A stretch of DNA of 64,000 nucleotides from Molanna angustata (GCA_963576475.1 OY754981.1:13240734-13304733); one strand, 5' to 3'; positions 1 through 11,262 are shown, numbered from the stretch's first letter. Made by a program: numbers and translations. Notes: generated by a model not told the origin, from the letters alone.

Positions 1-353
1 GTTGATAAATCAGTGAAACAATATTGTAAAATAACAATATCACTTATAAAAGAGAACGCTGGCGCGGTTTTTAAAATTATTTGAAAACAAATACTGTGAC
101 TTTAATACATTTTTTTAAATATCCTAAATTGTATTTATGGTTTAAATACCTATTAATTTATTATTAATTCAGGAAAAAATTGCACTACCAAAAATGATCA
201 AAAATACAATCGACCAGTCGCCACTGCACAGAAGTAATGGTTTTTAAATATCTTTAATTTAATAAATAAAGAAATCAAAGGTGTTGACAGTTTGCATTTG
301 ATAAATTCACAGTGTTTCATTCACACAACGAATATTGATTATCATAATACCAA
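1..353. other. AT-rich stretch, no gene seen
   Basis: No coding pattern, RNA gene or repeat family that recurs elsewhere in the window was recognised here. Confidence 0.5.
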
Positions 354-427
354 ATCATATACCAAAAGTGATATCATAAAATGGATACGTATTTCATCCA
401 TTTATGATATCACTTTTGGTATATGAT
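354..427. repeat. 74-bp near-perfect palindrome (hairpin)
   Basis: The arms begin with ATCATATACCAAAAGTGATA on the left and run about 32-33 bp, with one mismatch and an 8-9 nt central loop around 390. No target duplication was obvious. It could be a tiny MITE or a foldback product. The length also suits a microRNA or hairpin-RNA precursor, but nothing shows that it is transcribed. Confidence 0.7.
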
Positions 428-1876
428 ACAGGACATTTTATCTTGGCCACTCTGTATATCACAGCTTTAACAAAAGAAAAATAATTATGTCATCAGTCAT
501 CACCACATCTTCTCTAATGAAATTATGTGTTCTGAGACAACAAACTCATCTTGAAATATTTCCCTTACGCATCTGTATTGTTTTATATTATATACCTAAT
601 GCTGGGCCCGCCTGAAGAATCGAGGCTCTCTCTCGAAGTAAATGGAAGTTTCTTTTAATTTAATGTTATTTGATTAGATAAAGTTTTGCGATGGCCAATG
701 GAAAGACGTGGAAGTTTTGCGGCGGCGAAGACTGTCCCCATCACACCATGTTAATGATGCAATTAGCGTAAATTATAAGTTGCCCAAATGAAATTTTGGA
801 CTTTCTTCTATGGCTATATTACCACGCGACAGCTGAACTTTCGGTTATTATTATATTGTGATGTTTTACTTTAATCATGATCTTTGAAAAATACAGAATT
901 TCGGCGTCTCTAATTGCGTTAGTTTATAATTAATTTGTTTTTGATCGAGTTTAAAACTCAGCATAGTCAAACGACCTTATTAGACGAATATTTTGGGTTG
1001 TATCGCCTTCTAGAGAATGAAAATATCACGTTGGTAAATATATTCTTAGTTGGTAATAAAATTATCGCAAAGCGAAAAAAGATTTATATATTTGTAAAAC
1101 AAGTACTTACATAGATGTCACCTAGAAGTACTTATTTCATTTTTATTTGAATTGGTTCTATATTAAAGTTTTAGTTTTATATTTGTTTTAAAGTGACAGT
1201 TGAGATTCTAAAAAGGAGGAACTAAAAGCATTTAATGTCGTTTCTCTTTTTACAGGTAAAATTATATTTGTTATCATTATTATTTATTTATGTTTATGTT
1301 ATTATTACTTTTATTGTATTTTATAATTATTTTAATAATAAATTTCTCTTTTTACAGAGCAACTATTTAATTTGCTTAATACACTCCATTATATATTTAT
1401 TTATTTAAACATTTATTTTTTTTAAATTTATTTAAGGGACAAATAGGGTCTTATGAAATAAATAGAAAAAATACACTATGAAACGAAAAAAGACAGACCA
1501 ATTACTTTTGTCCACAATTGACGTACATTAAATAATCATGGAACTATGTGCTTATACTACAACAAAAAAATAATTTAAATATACTTAAATTTATTACATA
1601 CATAGGTATTCATATATTTCACACATTTGCCCGTGATGGGAAAGGAAGGGAGAAGGACCTAATTTGTTATTGCTGTGAAAAATAACAGGATCTGCTAGAT
1701 AAAAATAAAAATTAAAATAATTACACATTTTTTTAACAATACACATGTTTACGCCACTATGCATATACATATATAAAGAATTCTTGTAGCAATCATAACT
1801 AGCAGTGAATACATCAGAATATGGGATACTTCCACAGAGATTGGCATTATAGAAATAAAAAATAAATAAAATAATT
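428..1876. other. Gene-free stretch with a small duplicated splice-acceptor-like motif
   Basis: No gene could be supported. TTTCTCTTTTTACAG occurs near 1240 and again near 1348, about 108 bp apart, and looks like a duplicated 3' splice site, but no convincing exon follows either copy. A short ORF starting near 691 contains the string KFCGGEDCP; see the rejected items. Confidence 0.4.
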
Positions 1877-1945
1877 TTTTTCTATATGATATAATCTGTC
1901 CAAATTTTCTAAATGCTCTCACGGTCTGAGAAATCGAGGTATTTT

Positions 1946-2130
1946 GTTTTTAAAAAAAAAAATGAATATGTCCTTGTTAAACAAGTACATATACATCTTC
2001 CTACGTTCCCTAAAATAAGCAAATAAATGCTTGTGCTATAGGTGAACGAAATCGGTCGATGCAGGATTCGAACTCGCGATCACTGGATTACTAGCCCAGC
2101 GCGCTAACCGCTCTGCCATCGACCCATCTA
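1946..2130 (-). mobile_element. SINE family S1, tRNA-Thr-like head, with target duplication
   Basis: On the minus strand the element opens with a cloverleaf-like region (about 2126 down to 2053). Its anticodon loop CTAGTAA reads as AGT (Thr), and the B-box-like GAGTTCGAATCC follows. The body continues to about 1950. AGGTATTTT flanks it on both sides (1937-1945 and 2131-2139), and the related copy near 59173 has an empty site, so this is a genuine insertion. A functional tRNA gene is unlikely because the same tRNA-plus-body unit recurs at 37179-37350. Confidence 0.8.
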
Positions 2131-2379
2131 AGGTATTTTTATATTGTTTGAATTTTTGATACAAAAAAATACACTCATCAAAAATGCATTCCAGGATTAT
2201 CAAAATTTAAAGAAAATAATCTATATCTGCCATATCAATGTGAAATAAATTTCATATTTGTATGAAAAATGTATGTAACAGAAGTAAAATAGCTTCTGTA
2301 AGGGAAAATTGAGTGATCAACTTCATATTAATATAGTATGAGTCTCTATAGACAAGTGTATTTTTTACTCTCCACTTCT

Positions 2380-2500
2380 ATGTTCCTCAAGGGGTAGGCA
2401 GTGAGAACCGAACACCGCATTCTTCTATCTTGACACATTATCTCCTTATCATCATTGATGCACTGTCTCATACATGCTCATCTTGCTAGTAACGCAATTT
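2380..2500 (-). mobile_element. LINE 3'-tail segment embedded in Helentron-like element
   Basis: Matches the 3' end of the truncated LINE at 42995-43713 (shared block AGGGGTAGGCAG followed by TTCTATCTTGACACA). The same segment is present at the equivalent place in the copies at 58845-59785 and 56053-57365, so it was probably acquired before the host element spread. Confidence 0.6.
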
Positions 2501-2745
2501 TACTTAAAATTTCTCAACAGGTATCATGTAGAAAATACATACTATGAGTTTCGTGACAATGTTTTTGTGTGTATGGTGTATTGTGAAAACTTTTGTCCTC
2601 TGGGAATCTTATATTTGTTTGAGAATATAATATAAATGTACTGCATAAAAATGCATTTAGAGATTGTCAACATTTCAAGAAGAAAACATGAACGCTCACT
2701 ATGGTGTGGAGAGTTTAGTGTTGGCCACAACCCACTCGTTTAACG

Positions 2746-3229
2746 TAGATATGTTTTAGAGCATAGGAAAAAATGTATGATTGGGCGACCATCTATGTTT
2801 TTTTACTGTAAAGTTGTTTGATATTATTTTTAAGTATTGATATTGTCTTGAGAACACGCCGACAAGTCTATAAATTAGACTTGTGCTATAAGCTAGACTT
2901 GTTATACTATTTCAAAATAGCTTTGATATGAATTAATCTCAAATACATCTTGCTAGGTAGGTTTTATCAGTCCGTATTTAATCTTCGCCTTTCGTCCCAC
3001 CACCCTCTCCCGATTTCCGTATCAGTATAATATGTGTAGATACCTTTATATGTACTATGGATAACTAATCTCATTGCCGTTTGACATCTCGGAAGTCGTT
3101 CATCACCATTCACGCACATACATTGTTCCTGTTAGAACATCCATCAACAATTATAATATATTACTCGTATATTTTATAATAAAATCGAATTAAAATTTAT
3201 TGATGTCTTAGTGATATATGAATATAATA
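2746..3229. other. Gene-free AT-rich stretch
   Basis: Nothing recognised beyond AT-rich sequence. Confidence 0.4.
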
Positions 3230-3545
3230 TTTTTACACTCCAATATCCATATAACTGTCTCTAAGGTGACCTCTGTAGTTTCGGCGATAGAATCATTCAG
3301 AACCGGATGCCTGATGTTGTGGCCTGTCCTTTTGGATCGCTGTTGGGCAACCCTCTTTAGGAATAGTTTCGTTTATCCGACTCTGCTCGGTACCACGTCG
3401 TTTGGAATGTGGTCTGACCAATGGATCCATGGCATGTGCCTGTAGCACCACATTTCGAAGGCAGCCAGACGTCCATATTCTCTGTCTGATAGCCCACGTT
3501 TAGCTGCCATACAGCAGCACACTCCAGACAAAAGTGTTAGTCAAG
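3230..3545 (-). pseudogene. Degenerate C-terminal fragment of a non-LTR retrotransposon reverse transcriptase
   Basis: Minus-strand translation, in shifting frames, gives blocks typical of the region after the reverse-transcriptase domain in insect LINEs: a VWSV-LLYG-like block, AFEMWCYRHMPW, and RTGHNIRHP near the end. Stops and frame changes are frequent, so it is an old relic. The related fragment at 17925-18165 carries the next part of the same domain. The exact clade was not determined. Confidence 0.6.
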
Positions 3546-5302
3546 TTTTGATATCAATTTTAAGAGATTCAAAAATCAAAGATTTTTTGTTGAAGGCATA
3601 TCTTGCCTGTTGAAATCTGCTAATTATTACTGCCTCTGAGCAGCCATCTTGAGGTTGAATAAACATGACTTGTGTAATATATATGATCGTCGATATATTT
3701 ATATATGAAACATGTTTATGATCTACCAATGAGCATTCTAAATAAAAGCAAGCTGTTCGTCAAATGATTAGGTGTACCCAATCGCAATCTTCAGTCATGG
3801 GGATTTGGAGGAAAAAAAAATAATATTGTATATTTTTTGTACAAGTGACAAACAGTAGGTAATGATCAAAGTTTATAATATGTTTTGGTAATAATGTAGC
3901 CCAAACTTATTACATTATGTAGTTAAGTTCAACCGGAATCTAGTCAATAATAATTTAACCTTTAGATTTAACAATCTCCATAATATTATATTCGGGCAAC
4001 CAGTTATTTGCATAAATAATAACATTTTGTGTATTAAATTTACAAAACCGATTCCATGTGGGCAACTAAAATAATGGCCCACATAACTTAAAAACTAATA
4101 ATTCACAACTACAATAGTTTGGCTGGATTCATATACTCAACTTCTGGCATAATATAATAATATATGTAGTTTGTGAATGTGTTTAACATGCTCAGGCAAT
4201 TCTTCCATTTTGAATGAGTATATTTTTAGTATATAGGCAAACAGTTTAGGTTTGTATTCTGAATTACTATTATTCGTTGATAAATCCTGAGGAAGAAATA
4301 GTAAAATTAATTCATGATTTATTATTTGGCAGAATTCAATAAATTATAAATTACTATAAAACTGAATACTATATTGACATTCTAAATTTTCCTAGTCATA
4401 ATAACAATTATAAGTCTTTTACTTTTTATCCCCTAATAAATAAAACAAAAAAATCAGGATTCTATTTTCTAAGTTTTCTTCGCGTTGAAATTAAATGTAA
4501 TAGAGTTAAAGAAAAATGAAATCGATTGAATAACGGTATAAATAACGCCTGAATATTATGCAATATGTATAGCTGTCAAAATTCAAGTTCAGAAATACAA
4601 ATTTGGTATCAAAATAAATCAAGCGGGAGCCGTTTGAGCATGCATTGTCATAGGTAATACACAAAGATACTGAAAGTTTCGGAGCTCTTACTGGTCGTAA
4701 AGTTAGTAAAAGTCGATTGAAAATTAAGGTACAGACAAGTGAAGAAAAGGATGTGAAAAATGCACATAATTTAAACTTCTTCTTCTTGTGTCATGTCAGG
4801 TCCCCCAGACCTTGACGACCACCATAGAGAAAGCCTCCCTGTCTTGGGCAGTGCGAAACAGCTCCTCCACAGTCCTCATACCAGTGCACTCTTATCTTCA
4901 CTATCACTGAACAGTGAGCCAGTTTTTCCCACATGATTAGGTCTCTTTGGCACATTAAGTGCATTATCTGCAAGGTTTTAGAGTTCTCCGGACTCTTCGT
5001 ATGTTCTTTACGTGTTCTTTCAGAGTTTTGCAAGGGGCCGTTATTAGTCCCCATAAGCAGAACGGGTGGCGGTGGAGGAAGAACAAGTCCACATACCAAA
5101 CCATTACCGGATGTTTCGAAGCCAGGAAATCTGCCTTCTTCCGACCCATCTAAGATCCCCTCTCTTCCCCTTCATTAGACAGTCCTATAAACTACTTACT
5201 TTAGTTAATTGAAATGAATTTCCGTGGTTGGATGAAATTGTCGTTTGGCCTTAAGTACACCAGTGTACAGATTATATACCAATACAGAAAGTTACAAAAT
5301 AA
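3546..5302. other. Gene-free stretch; unclassified higher-GC patch at 4781-5170
   Basis: 3546-4780 is plain AT-rich DNA. 4781-5170 has higher GC and several overlapping short ORFs on both strands, none recognisable; it may be an eroded LINE segment. I could not assign a function. Confidence 0.35.
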
Positions 5303-6122
5303 TCCAACTGTCGATTCGTTCAAGAGAATGAAATTCTTTTGAAGGAAGAGGCAGTTTTAATCCAAGATGCGTGTACGAAGGAACATTTTGTATGGCGTAG
5401 TGGACTTTTTGCATGCTAAAAACAACAAATTCGAGGCTTCGCAGCATATATGTTCACATACATGGATTTACTCAGAATTCGGAGTAGAACATTTTATGTG
5501 AGTTTTGTGTGTCTGTGTGTGTCTGCCCCCCCTTATAACTTTTGATCCGCTGGATTCACAAAGCCTAAAATTTCAGAAAGTATAAATAGTTATAAGCCTA
5601 CAAAGCCTAAAATTTCATTATATATTGACAGTTTTAGGTACACAAAAATTTTATACTCAGTATTTAGAATTTTTGTTCCAGTCAGGGGTTATCAACATTT
5701 TAATTTTTATAACATTTGTCCATATATCTCAAAAACTATAAAAGCCAGAACGCTGAAATTTTGTACAAATATAGTCAAATATAGTATCTCAAAATTTATT
5801 ACGAAAAACAGTTCCAGGGTTTCTCGAACTGTTTTTATTAAGAAGCAAAAAATTGGTTTGACAATTTTTTGTCTTTAACTGCCTCTATTTCCATTTCTTT
5901 TAAAAATATCGAAAAATGCCGAAACAAATAAACTAGAGAATTAAATTTTATATAAAAAATGTTTACATTATTGAAATATATCTCATTTTTTTTTAAACAA
6001 AGTTTGTACAAATTAATATTAGTGACGACATCGCTTCATACAATTTGTATGGAATACACAATATCCAAGTTCAACTATACATTGCTATCGACAGTTGGAT
6101 CTCATGTGTTACATGCAACTAG
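5303..6122 (+). mobile_element. Non-autonomous Helitron, family D, copy 1
   Basis: Starts TCCAACTGTCGATT directly after an A and ends CAACTAG directly before a T, the Helitron rule (5'-A^TC ... CTAG^T-3'). CATGTGTTACATG near the right end forms a 5-bp stem with a 3-nt loop just before the CTAG. The 12-nt start is repeated inverted about 35 nt before the 3' end. Other copies lie at 20235-21221, 43859-44384, 50775-51749 and 60294-62131. There is no Rep/helicase ORF, so it is non-autonomous. The interior contains a GGACGGAC/ACACACAG-type motif shared by the longer copies. Confidence 0.75.
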
Positions 6123-6334
6123 TAAATAAATAAATGTTTTTTATCCATTCCTTAACGGTTATCGTGTTATGTCTACTAATAAGTTTCATAGTGATGTTTT
6201 GTGTCTGTGGCGTGTTTTATTATATTTTGTGGCGTAATAGTATGTCTATGAAATTTTGTAGGATTTATTTTTACATGATATAAAGAATTGACACATCATA
6301 ATAATTGAAGTAACAATGTCCCACTAAGTACAAC

Positions 6335-6733
6335 GAGTGGGTTGTGACTAACGCAACACTCCTCACTTCCATCTCACTCCACGTAATATTCTTATTTTGT
6401 ATGGAAATTTTCAGCATTTTTATGAAATGAGTTTGTTAAATTATTTTTGATTGAAATATTTCATTATGAAAACTTGATACTAAAAATGCACATCACTTTT
6501 CATCAAGATTCCTCAGCTTGGGCACATTTTGAAATATTTGACAGTTGAAAAGATGGAGAAGCACTATTCAGATATCCTTCTAAATCTAGTGGATCTAAGC
6601 AAGTATGAGATCTACAATTTTTTTTAAAATTTGAATTACTTTAGTCTATAATCGATAAAGTAGAATAAACACGTCGTACACAGCACACACACAGATACAG
6701 TTTGATGTCACCTTGGGGTAGTGAGGAGTTCAA
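6335..6733 (-). mobile_element. Helentron-like element, copy with CTCCTCACT subterminal repeats
   Basis: The left end reads ACGAGTGGGTTGTGACTAACG then ACTCCTCACTTCC. The right end has GTAGTGAGGAGTTC, its inverted partner. The interior (TGAGTTTGTTAAATTATTTT and a GATAAAGTAGAATAAAC block) matches 58154-58700 and 19604-20222. No coding capacity is seen. Confidence 0.5.
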
Positions 6734-7303
6734 AATAATGTCACTGCCAATATTATCAATAATATTATGTAGGCAAGTACATAAAACAAATGAGTATCAT
6801 AAACTATATACCTAAAATGATATCCCTGATTTTCTGATTTATGTATACTTTCACTTAACAATGATTTCGGCTGATTACGTTCTTTTCAACTAATCATATA
6901 TGTATATGATAAAGGTGCACTTCATTATAAAACTAATCACTTTAATTGTATTTTATTACTTACCACTAAATCGTAAAATTATTCAATTTATTTCGTGTTA
7001 AAAAATACGGAGAAGTAATCAATGTTAATTGAAATATAATTAGAGTCTCTATGAAAGCATTTTGTTGCATTCAGTTTGGCTCAGAGGGGAACTTAAATTA
7101 AATTAAGGACATGCACTTACGTTCCTGAACAATGTCACTGGACCATTTGAATTAATTACAGGAAATTGTTCGTTTGAATATAAAGACATTATTTGTAACC
7201 AAAATTTTGACGTATTTTATGGAAACTGAAAGTGTTTTATTTTTCAATACAGAACTCTCTTTTCTCTTCTTCTTCGTTTCCTCAATGCTGAGGGTCGTGA
7301 TAT
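6734..7303. other. Gene-free AT-rich stretch
   Basis: Nothing recognised. Confidence 0.4.
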
Positions 7304-7315
7304 ATTATTATTATT
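7304..7315. repeat. (ATT)n tract at left edge of Dong-like element
   Basis: Four ATT units directly abut the end of the retrotransposon. The same microsatellite resumes at 11239-11262 on the far side, as expected when an element has inserted within one (TAA)n tract. Confidence 0.75.
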
Positions 7316-7417
7316 GGAGATTGATCTCGGTTATGGTTCGGTAGTTTCCTTCACAACGGAGCGTACTCAAGTTGTGAGGCTATGTGTTTGTGTGTCTGTG
7401 TGGTTGTGTGTAGTTGT

Positions 7418-7885
7418 TTAAAGTGGTACCTGTAGAAATTTTCTGACTATTGTGCATGTGTTGATAATTGTAGTTTTTTGTATGTTGGTGATTACGTATG
7501 GGGGTAACTTTAGTATGTCTATATTTTTTTGGAGAGTTTTTGGTATGATGCCTGTAGACGATAATATTATTGGGACTATTGTTACTTTTTCTTGTTTCCA
7601 CTGTGATTTTATCTGTTCTGCTAAAGGTATGTATTTATCTATTTTTTCTAAATGTTTCTTTTGTAGATTTGCTGTATTTGGTATCAATATTTCTATTAGA
7701 TATGTGTGTTTATGTATTTTGTCGATTAATGTAATGTCTGGTCGGTTATGTAGGTTTGTTCTGTCTGTGATTATGTCTCTATTCCAGTATAGTTTGTAGT
7801 TATCATTTTCTGTTACAGCTGGGGGTGTGTATTGATACCACTTGGGGTGTGTTTCGATAAGTTTATGTTTGTGGGCTAGTTCCAA
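7418..7885 (-). pseudogene. Dong-like restriction-enzyme-like endonuclease domain
   Basis: 155 codons in a different frame from the preceding segment. Near residues 35-75 the pattern NRPDITLIDK, a short spacer, then YLIEILIP matches the PD-(D/E)-type catalytic core of R2/R4 endonucleases. A KYIPLA-QIK-W block follows. This domain nicks the target to prime reverse transcription; being out of frame it is not made in one piece with the reverse transcriptase. Confidence 0.75.
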
Positions 7886-8696
7886 ATATATGTATGTGTT
7901 TGCAGATGTTATCGTGTCTTATTGTATATTCCGTCGGTGCAAGAGTTGAGCAGCCACCTGTTATGTGTTCTATTGTTTCTTTTTGTAATTTGCACTTTCT
8001 GCATGTGTCGTTTGTTATTGTATTGTCTTTTATAATATGTTTCGTGTAGTTTTTTGTTTTTATTATTTTGTCCTGAATAGCTATGATAAATCCTTCTGTT
8101 TCTGCGTATAGGTCTGAGTGTTTGAGCCAATTATTACTAAGGGCTTTATCAATATGTTGTTGTTGTAGATGACTTGGGTGTATTCCATGTAATGTTTTAT
8201 TTTTACATGTTTCAATTTTTGCGTCATGTGTTGTTATTTCTAGATTGCGTTCGTTGTCGTTAAGTTTAAGTGGTGAGTATGTGTGATCTATGTTTATGAT
8301 TTCGTTGTGTATTGGGCTATTTCGTTTTGTGTAGAAGTATTGCCTTAAGTTATTTATTTGTGTATGGTGTAGATTTTTTATGTCTATGAGTCCTCTTTCT
8401 CCTTCCTCTCTTGGCAGTGTGAATCTTTCTATTGCTGAATGTTCGTGGTGAATTCTATGTTTTGATGATGTTGTTCTGAGTTTAATGTTGAGATCGTCAA
8501 GTTCCCTATTGGTCCATTTAATTATTCCAAATGTATATGTTAGTACTGGTATTGCGTATGTGTTTATTGCTTTAGTCATATTTTTTCCATTTAGTTGTTT
8601 TTTGAGGAGGATATTTAGTCTTTTAAGGTATTCGTTTTTGGTGGTTTCTTTTATCTTTTTATCTTTTATGCTTGGGTTCTGGAGAATTCCCAAGTA
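7863..8696 (-). pseudogene. Dong-like ORF: thumb region and CCHC zinc knuckle
   Basis: About 277 codons after the internal stop. It begins YLGILQNPSIKD, passes through an ITYTFGI/W-type thumb segment, and near the end has CRKCKLQKETIEHITGGC, a C-X2-C-X8-H-X4-C knuckle that lies between reverse transcriptase and endonuclease in R2/R4 elements. The frame changes within 7863-7885, after which the endonuclease is read in another phase. Confidence 0.75.
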
Positions 8697-9458
8697 TTAA
8701 TAAAATTCATCTTCGTCCATTGCGCGTATTATTTCATTCGTATCCTTCAAGGTGCTTCCCGTGTGTTCCTTGGGTTTACCTCTTACTATTGAGCATGTGT
8801 TGCATTTATCAATACCGAATTTCATTTTTATGTCATTACTAAAGCGTTCAGTTTTATAAATTAGTTGTTTTAGTTCGTCATTATTTTTGCCATATAGTTT
8901 TAAATCGTCCATGTATAAAAGTTGGTTGATTTTTATAGGATTGGTATTTAAGTTGTGTGTTGTGATTTTGTAGCCAAGTTTGCTTTTGTTAAGCATCTTG
9001 GAGAGTGGGTTGAGGGAGATACAGAACCATAGTGCGCTTAGGGAGTCACCTTGAAAAATTCCGGTTTTAATGTTTATTTGTTTTGATTTTATCATTTTGT
9101 TGTTTAGTTTTAGGTATATTGTCGTGTTCCAGGTGTTCATTATTTGTTTTAAAAATTCTACAAGTTTTATGTCAATTTTGTATATTTCTAGAACTTTTAC
9201 TAACCATGAGTGGGGGACACTATCAAAGGCTTTTTGGTAATCTATGTATGCACAGTACATGTTCCTTTTCTTCTTTATCGCCTGATTTGTTATTGTCCGG
9301 TCGATGATGATCTGTTCTTTGCATCGTCTGCTTTGCTTTCTGCATCCTTTTTGTTCTTCTGTTAATATGTTATTTTGTGTTAGGAAAAGATCTATTTTTG
9401 TAGTTATAATTGAGGTAAGAATTTTGTATATTGTGGGTAGACATGTGATTGGACGATA
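8697..9458 (-). pseudogene. Dong-like reverse transcriptase, catalytic core
   Basis: Contains RPITCLPTIYKIL near 9455-9425, the palm motif YIDYQKAFDSVPHSW near 9250-9205, a GDSLSALWFCISLNPLS block and the catalytic YMDD box (LLYMDDLKLYG). All key aspartates are present. An in-frame TAA at 8699-8697 ends the frame and is followed without shift by YLGILQ, a conserved post-palm motif, so this stop is another point mutation. It would synthesise cDNA on the element RNA at the cut target. Confidence 0.8.
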
Positions 9459-9933
9459 TTAAGATGGATTTTTTGTGTCTGTTGATTTAGGTTTGAGATA
9501 TGTGATACCTTTAGTGAAAAAAGATGGGAGGTTTTGGTTTTCCGTTACGCATTTGTGTAATAGTTCGGAGAATTTTTCATGTGTTACAGGGAGATATTTG
9601 TACCAGTAATTTTGGATATTATCTATGCCTGGTGTCTTCCAGTTGTGTGTCTTCTTTACAGCAGTTTTGAAGTCAGTTATATTTATTTGTATTGTGGCCA
9701 TGTTTTGAAATTGGTTATTGTCATTTTCTTCCTCTGTTATCCATGTGGCATTTTCGTTGTGTTTTTTGTTTTTAGACCAAATGTTCTCCCAGTATGATTC
9801 AATTTCATTTAATTTAGGTGCGTCTGTAATTTCTATATTGTTGTTTTTTATGTTGTTGTAGAAGCTTTTTTGGCTTGTTTGAAAATTGAGATTGTGTGTT
9901 TTCCTGTCATAGCATTTTTTGTAGCGTTTTAAT
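9459..9933 (-). pseudogene. Dong-like reverse transcriptase, N-terminal segment
   Basis: Continues the element in a frame shifted from the N-terminal ORF. It includes a WENIW block, then WKTPGIDNIQNYWYKYL, the PG(I/V)D motif that opens the reverse-transcriptase domain in R2/R4 and related LINEs. An in-frame TAA at 9461-9459 interrupts it just before the conserved RPITCLPT motif, which reads on in the same frame. The loss looks like a single nonsense change. Confidence 0.7.
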
Positions 9934-11115
9934 CTACATATGTGATTGTGCTGATAACTTTTGTGTTAGCGTATCAAGGAGTATAGTTAGGTTGTGTTCA
10001 TTGTATTTGTCTTTAATCGTTTCAATTTCCCGTAGTTTTCTTGGATTTTTTAGATTATCTTTATTTTTTTGTGTTACTTTGCCTATTTCATTTCTTAATG
10101 AGTTGATTTTGATTTGTATTCTGTGTTGCCATGCTGGTATAGTGCTTCTGTGTGTTCTATGGGAGTTTTCTGTTTTATTGTTTATATTTTGTTTGTTTAG
10201 TGTAATAATGGTGTATGCACTACAGTAAACTAATAGATATAATTTTTCGAGTGTTGTTTCAGTGTTAATCATGTTATGTAGAATTGTGTTGATAATATTG
10301 ATCATGTTAATGGTTTGTTTGTTGATTTTGAGCTTTGGTAGGTGTGGTCTTGTTGTGGGGTCGCTATCTTTATATATTTCGATTGTGTGTTCTAGTGTGT
10401 TTGTGATTTGTGTTTTTGTGTCTGGGTTTTGTTCTGTTCTTCCGTTGGTCTCGTCATTGTTGTTAGGGCTTATTGTTGTATTATTGTTCATATTGGTGGA
10501 TTCGTTAGTTATGTTTATATTTGGTTGTTCAGTGTTATTTTGCTGTGGTATTATTGATATTTCCTGTGGATTGTTGTGGTTTATTTGTTTATTTGTTATG
10601 TCTTGTGTTAATGTACTTGTTCTATTTTGATTACTCATTCTGATTGCGTCTTGTTTTATTTGATCAAGTATTGATAGTTGTATTCTTTTGTTGTTTATTA
10701 TAACTCTTTTCTGGTCCGCCAGTCGCTGTTCTGTGATGTGTAAGAGTTCTGGATAAATTGTGGTGAATTGTGTATGTAGCTCCTGTCTGTATCCAATTAT
10801 TTGTGTGTCTCCTTGTGTGATAGTGTAGTAGCAACGCATGAGGTTTATGTTCATGTCATCTGTCCATTTCATGCGTTGTCGTGGTTTTCCCGCTTTGGTG
10901 GTTGTCGGTTGACTTGCCGGCAAAGCACTTTCAGCAGGTCGGGTGTGTTGGGTTTCGGCTGTTGTTTCTTCGGGTGTCCCGGAATGTGTCCGCCTGTTCG
11001 ACAGCATGTCATTAGCGGCTCTCATGCTGCTACGCCCAGCGCTAACTCCGGACGTGCCCTGGCGCTCCCCAGGTAGCGGTGTTTGTCCGAGGCTTGTGTT
11101 TTTTGTGTGATCCAT
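9934..11115 (-). pseudogene. N-terminal part of Dong-like ORF (Myb-like DNA-binding region)
   Basis: An open stretch of 393 codons. Residues about 79-140 form a basic and aromatic block (RQRMKWTDDMNINLMRCYY, then a YPEL and an EQRLADQKRVI segment) like the Myb-type DNA-binding region before the reverse transcriptase in R2/R4 elements. Residues 140-300 are low-complexity and Asn/Thr-rich. The start near 11115 is the first Met and fits the element's 5' end. The frame breaks just after the last codon (about 9934): sense continues in another frame immediately downstream. It would act in target recognition during integration. Confidence 0.7.
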
Positions 11116-11238
11116 GTATGTGTTGTGTGTTTGTACCCTTTACCCGTTGGCAAGCTACTCGATGTAGTTGTGTAGCTCCCCGCCCCTCACGTAGTTCTAG
11201 ATGTTTTTAACTGGACGTGGGTTTGGTTTTTGAGGGGC

Positions 11239-11262
11239 TTATTATTATTATTATTATTATTA
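11239..11262. repeat. (ATT)n tract, right edge of Dong-like element and tail of neighbouring LINE
   Basis: Eight ATT units. On the minus strand this is (TAA)n directly following the 3' end of the LINE at 11263-12020, so it is probably that element's microsatellite-like tail, later used as target by the Dong-like element. Confidence 0.65.

Larger units (their letters stand above)
1877..2745 (+). mobile_element. Helentron-like non-autonomous element (HINE-like), copy 1
   Basis: Closely parallels 59112-59785 in the same orientation. The right end carries a CTATGGTGTGGAGAGTTT subterminal repeat, then GTTGGCCACAAC, which can form a 4-bp hairpin, and ends near CCACTCGTTT. An inward-facing counterpart, ACTCTCCACTTCTATG, starts near 2371. 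Subterminal inverted repeats plus a 3' hairpin are the layout known for Helentron-associated elements; this class call is inferred. The copy is broken by a SINE at 1946-2130 and contains a LINE-derived segment at about 2380-2500. The true left end is not clear. Confidence 0.5.
7316..11238 (-). mobile_element. R4/Dong-like non-LTR retrotransposon, near full length but inactivated
   Basis: A 3.9-kb element read right to left. In order it encodes a basic N-terminal region with a Myb-like motif, a reverse transcriptase, a CCHC zinc knuckle and a restriction-enzyme-like endonuclease; this order and the two last domains define R2/R4-type LINEs. It lies exactly between two (TAA)n tracts, the target of Dong elements in silkworm (established for that family). 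The coding region is broken by in-frame stops near 9459 and 8697 and by frame changes near 9934 and 7863-7885, so it cannot make an intact protein. Confidence 0.85.

Noticed and set aside
680..780. Short ORF with KFCGGEDCP resembling the start of COMMD4-type proteins
   Set aside because: Similarity covers about nine residues, the following sequence does not fit and no convincing donor site ends it.
2053..2126. tRNA-Thr (AGT) gene on the minus strand
   Set aside because: The same head is followed by the same non-tRNA body at 37179-37350, and a 9-bp target duplication flanks it; it is a SINE.
4791..5178. Overlapping ORFs including a proline run
   Set aside because: ORFs on both strands overlap completely and none has a recognisable domain; left unclassified.
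9896..10630. Plus-strand hydrophobic ORFs that look like membrane proteins
   Set aside because: Antisense to the Dong-like ORF; the hydrophobic look comes from T-rich complement of Asn/Thr/Lys codons.
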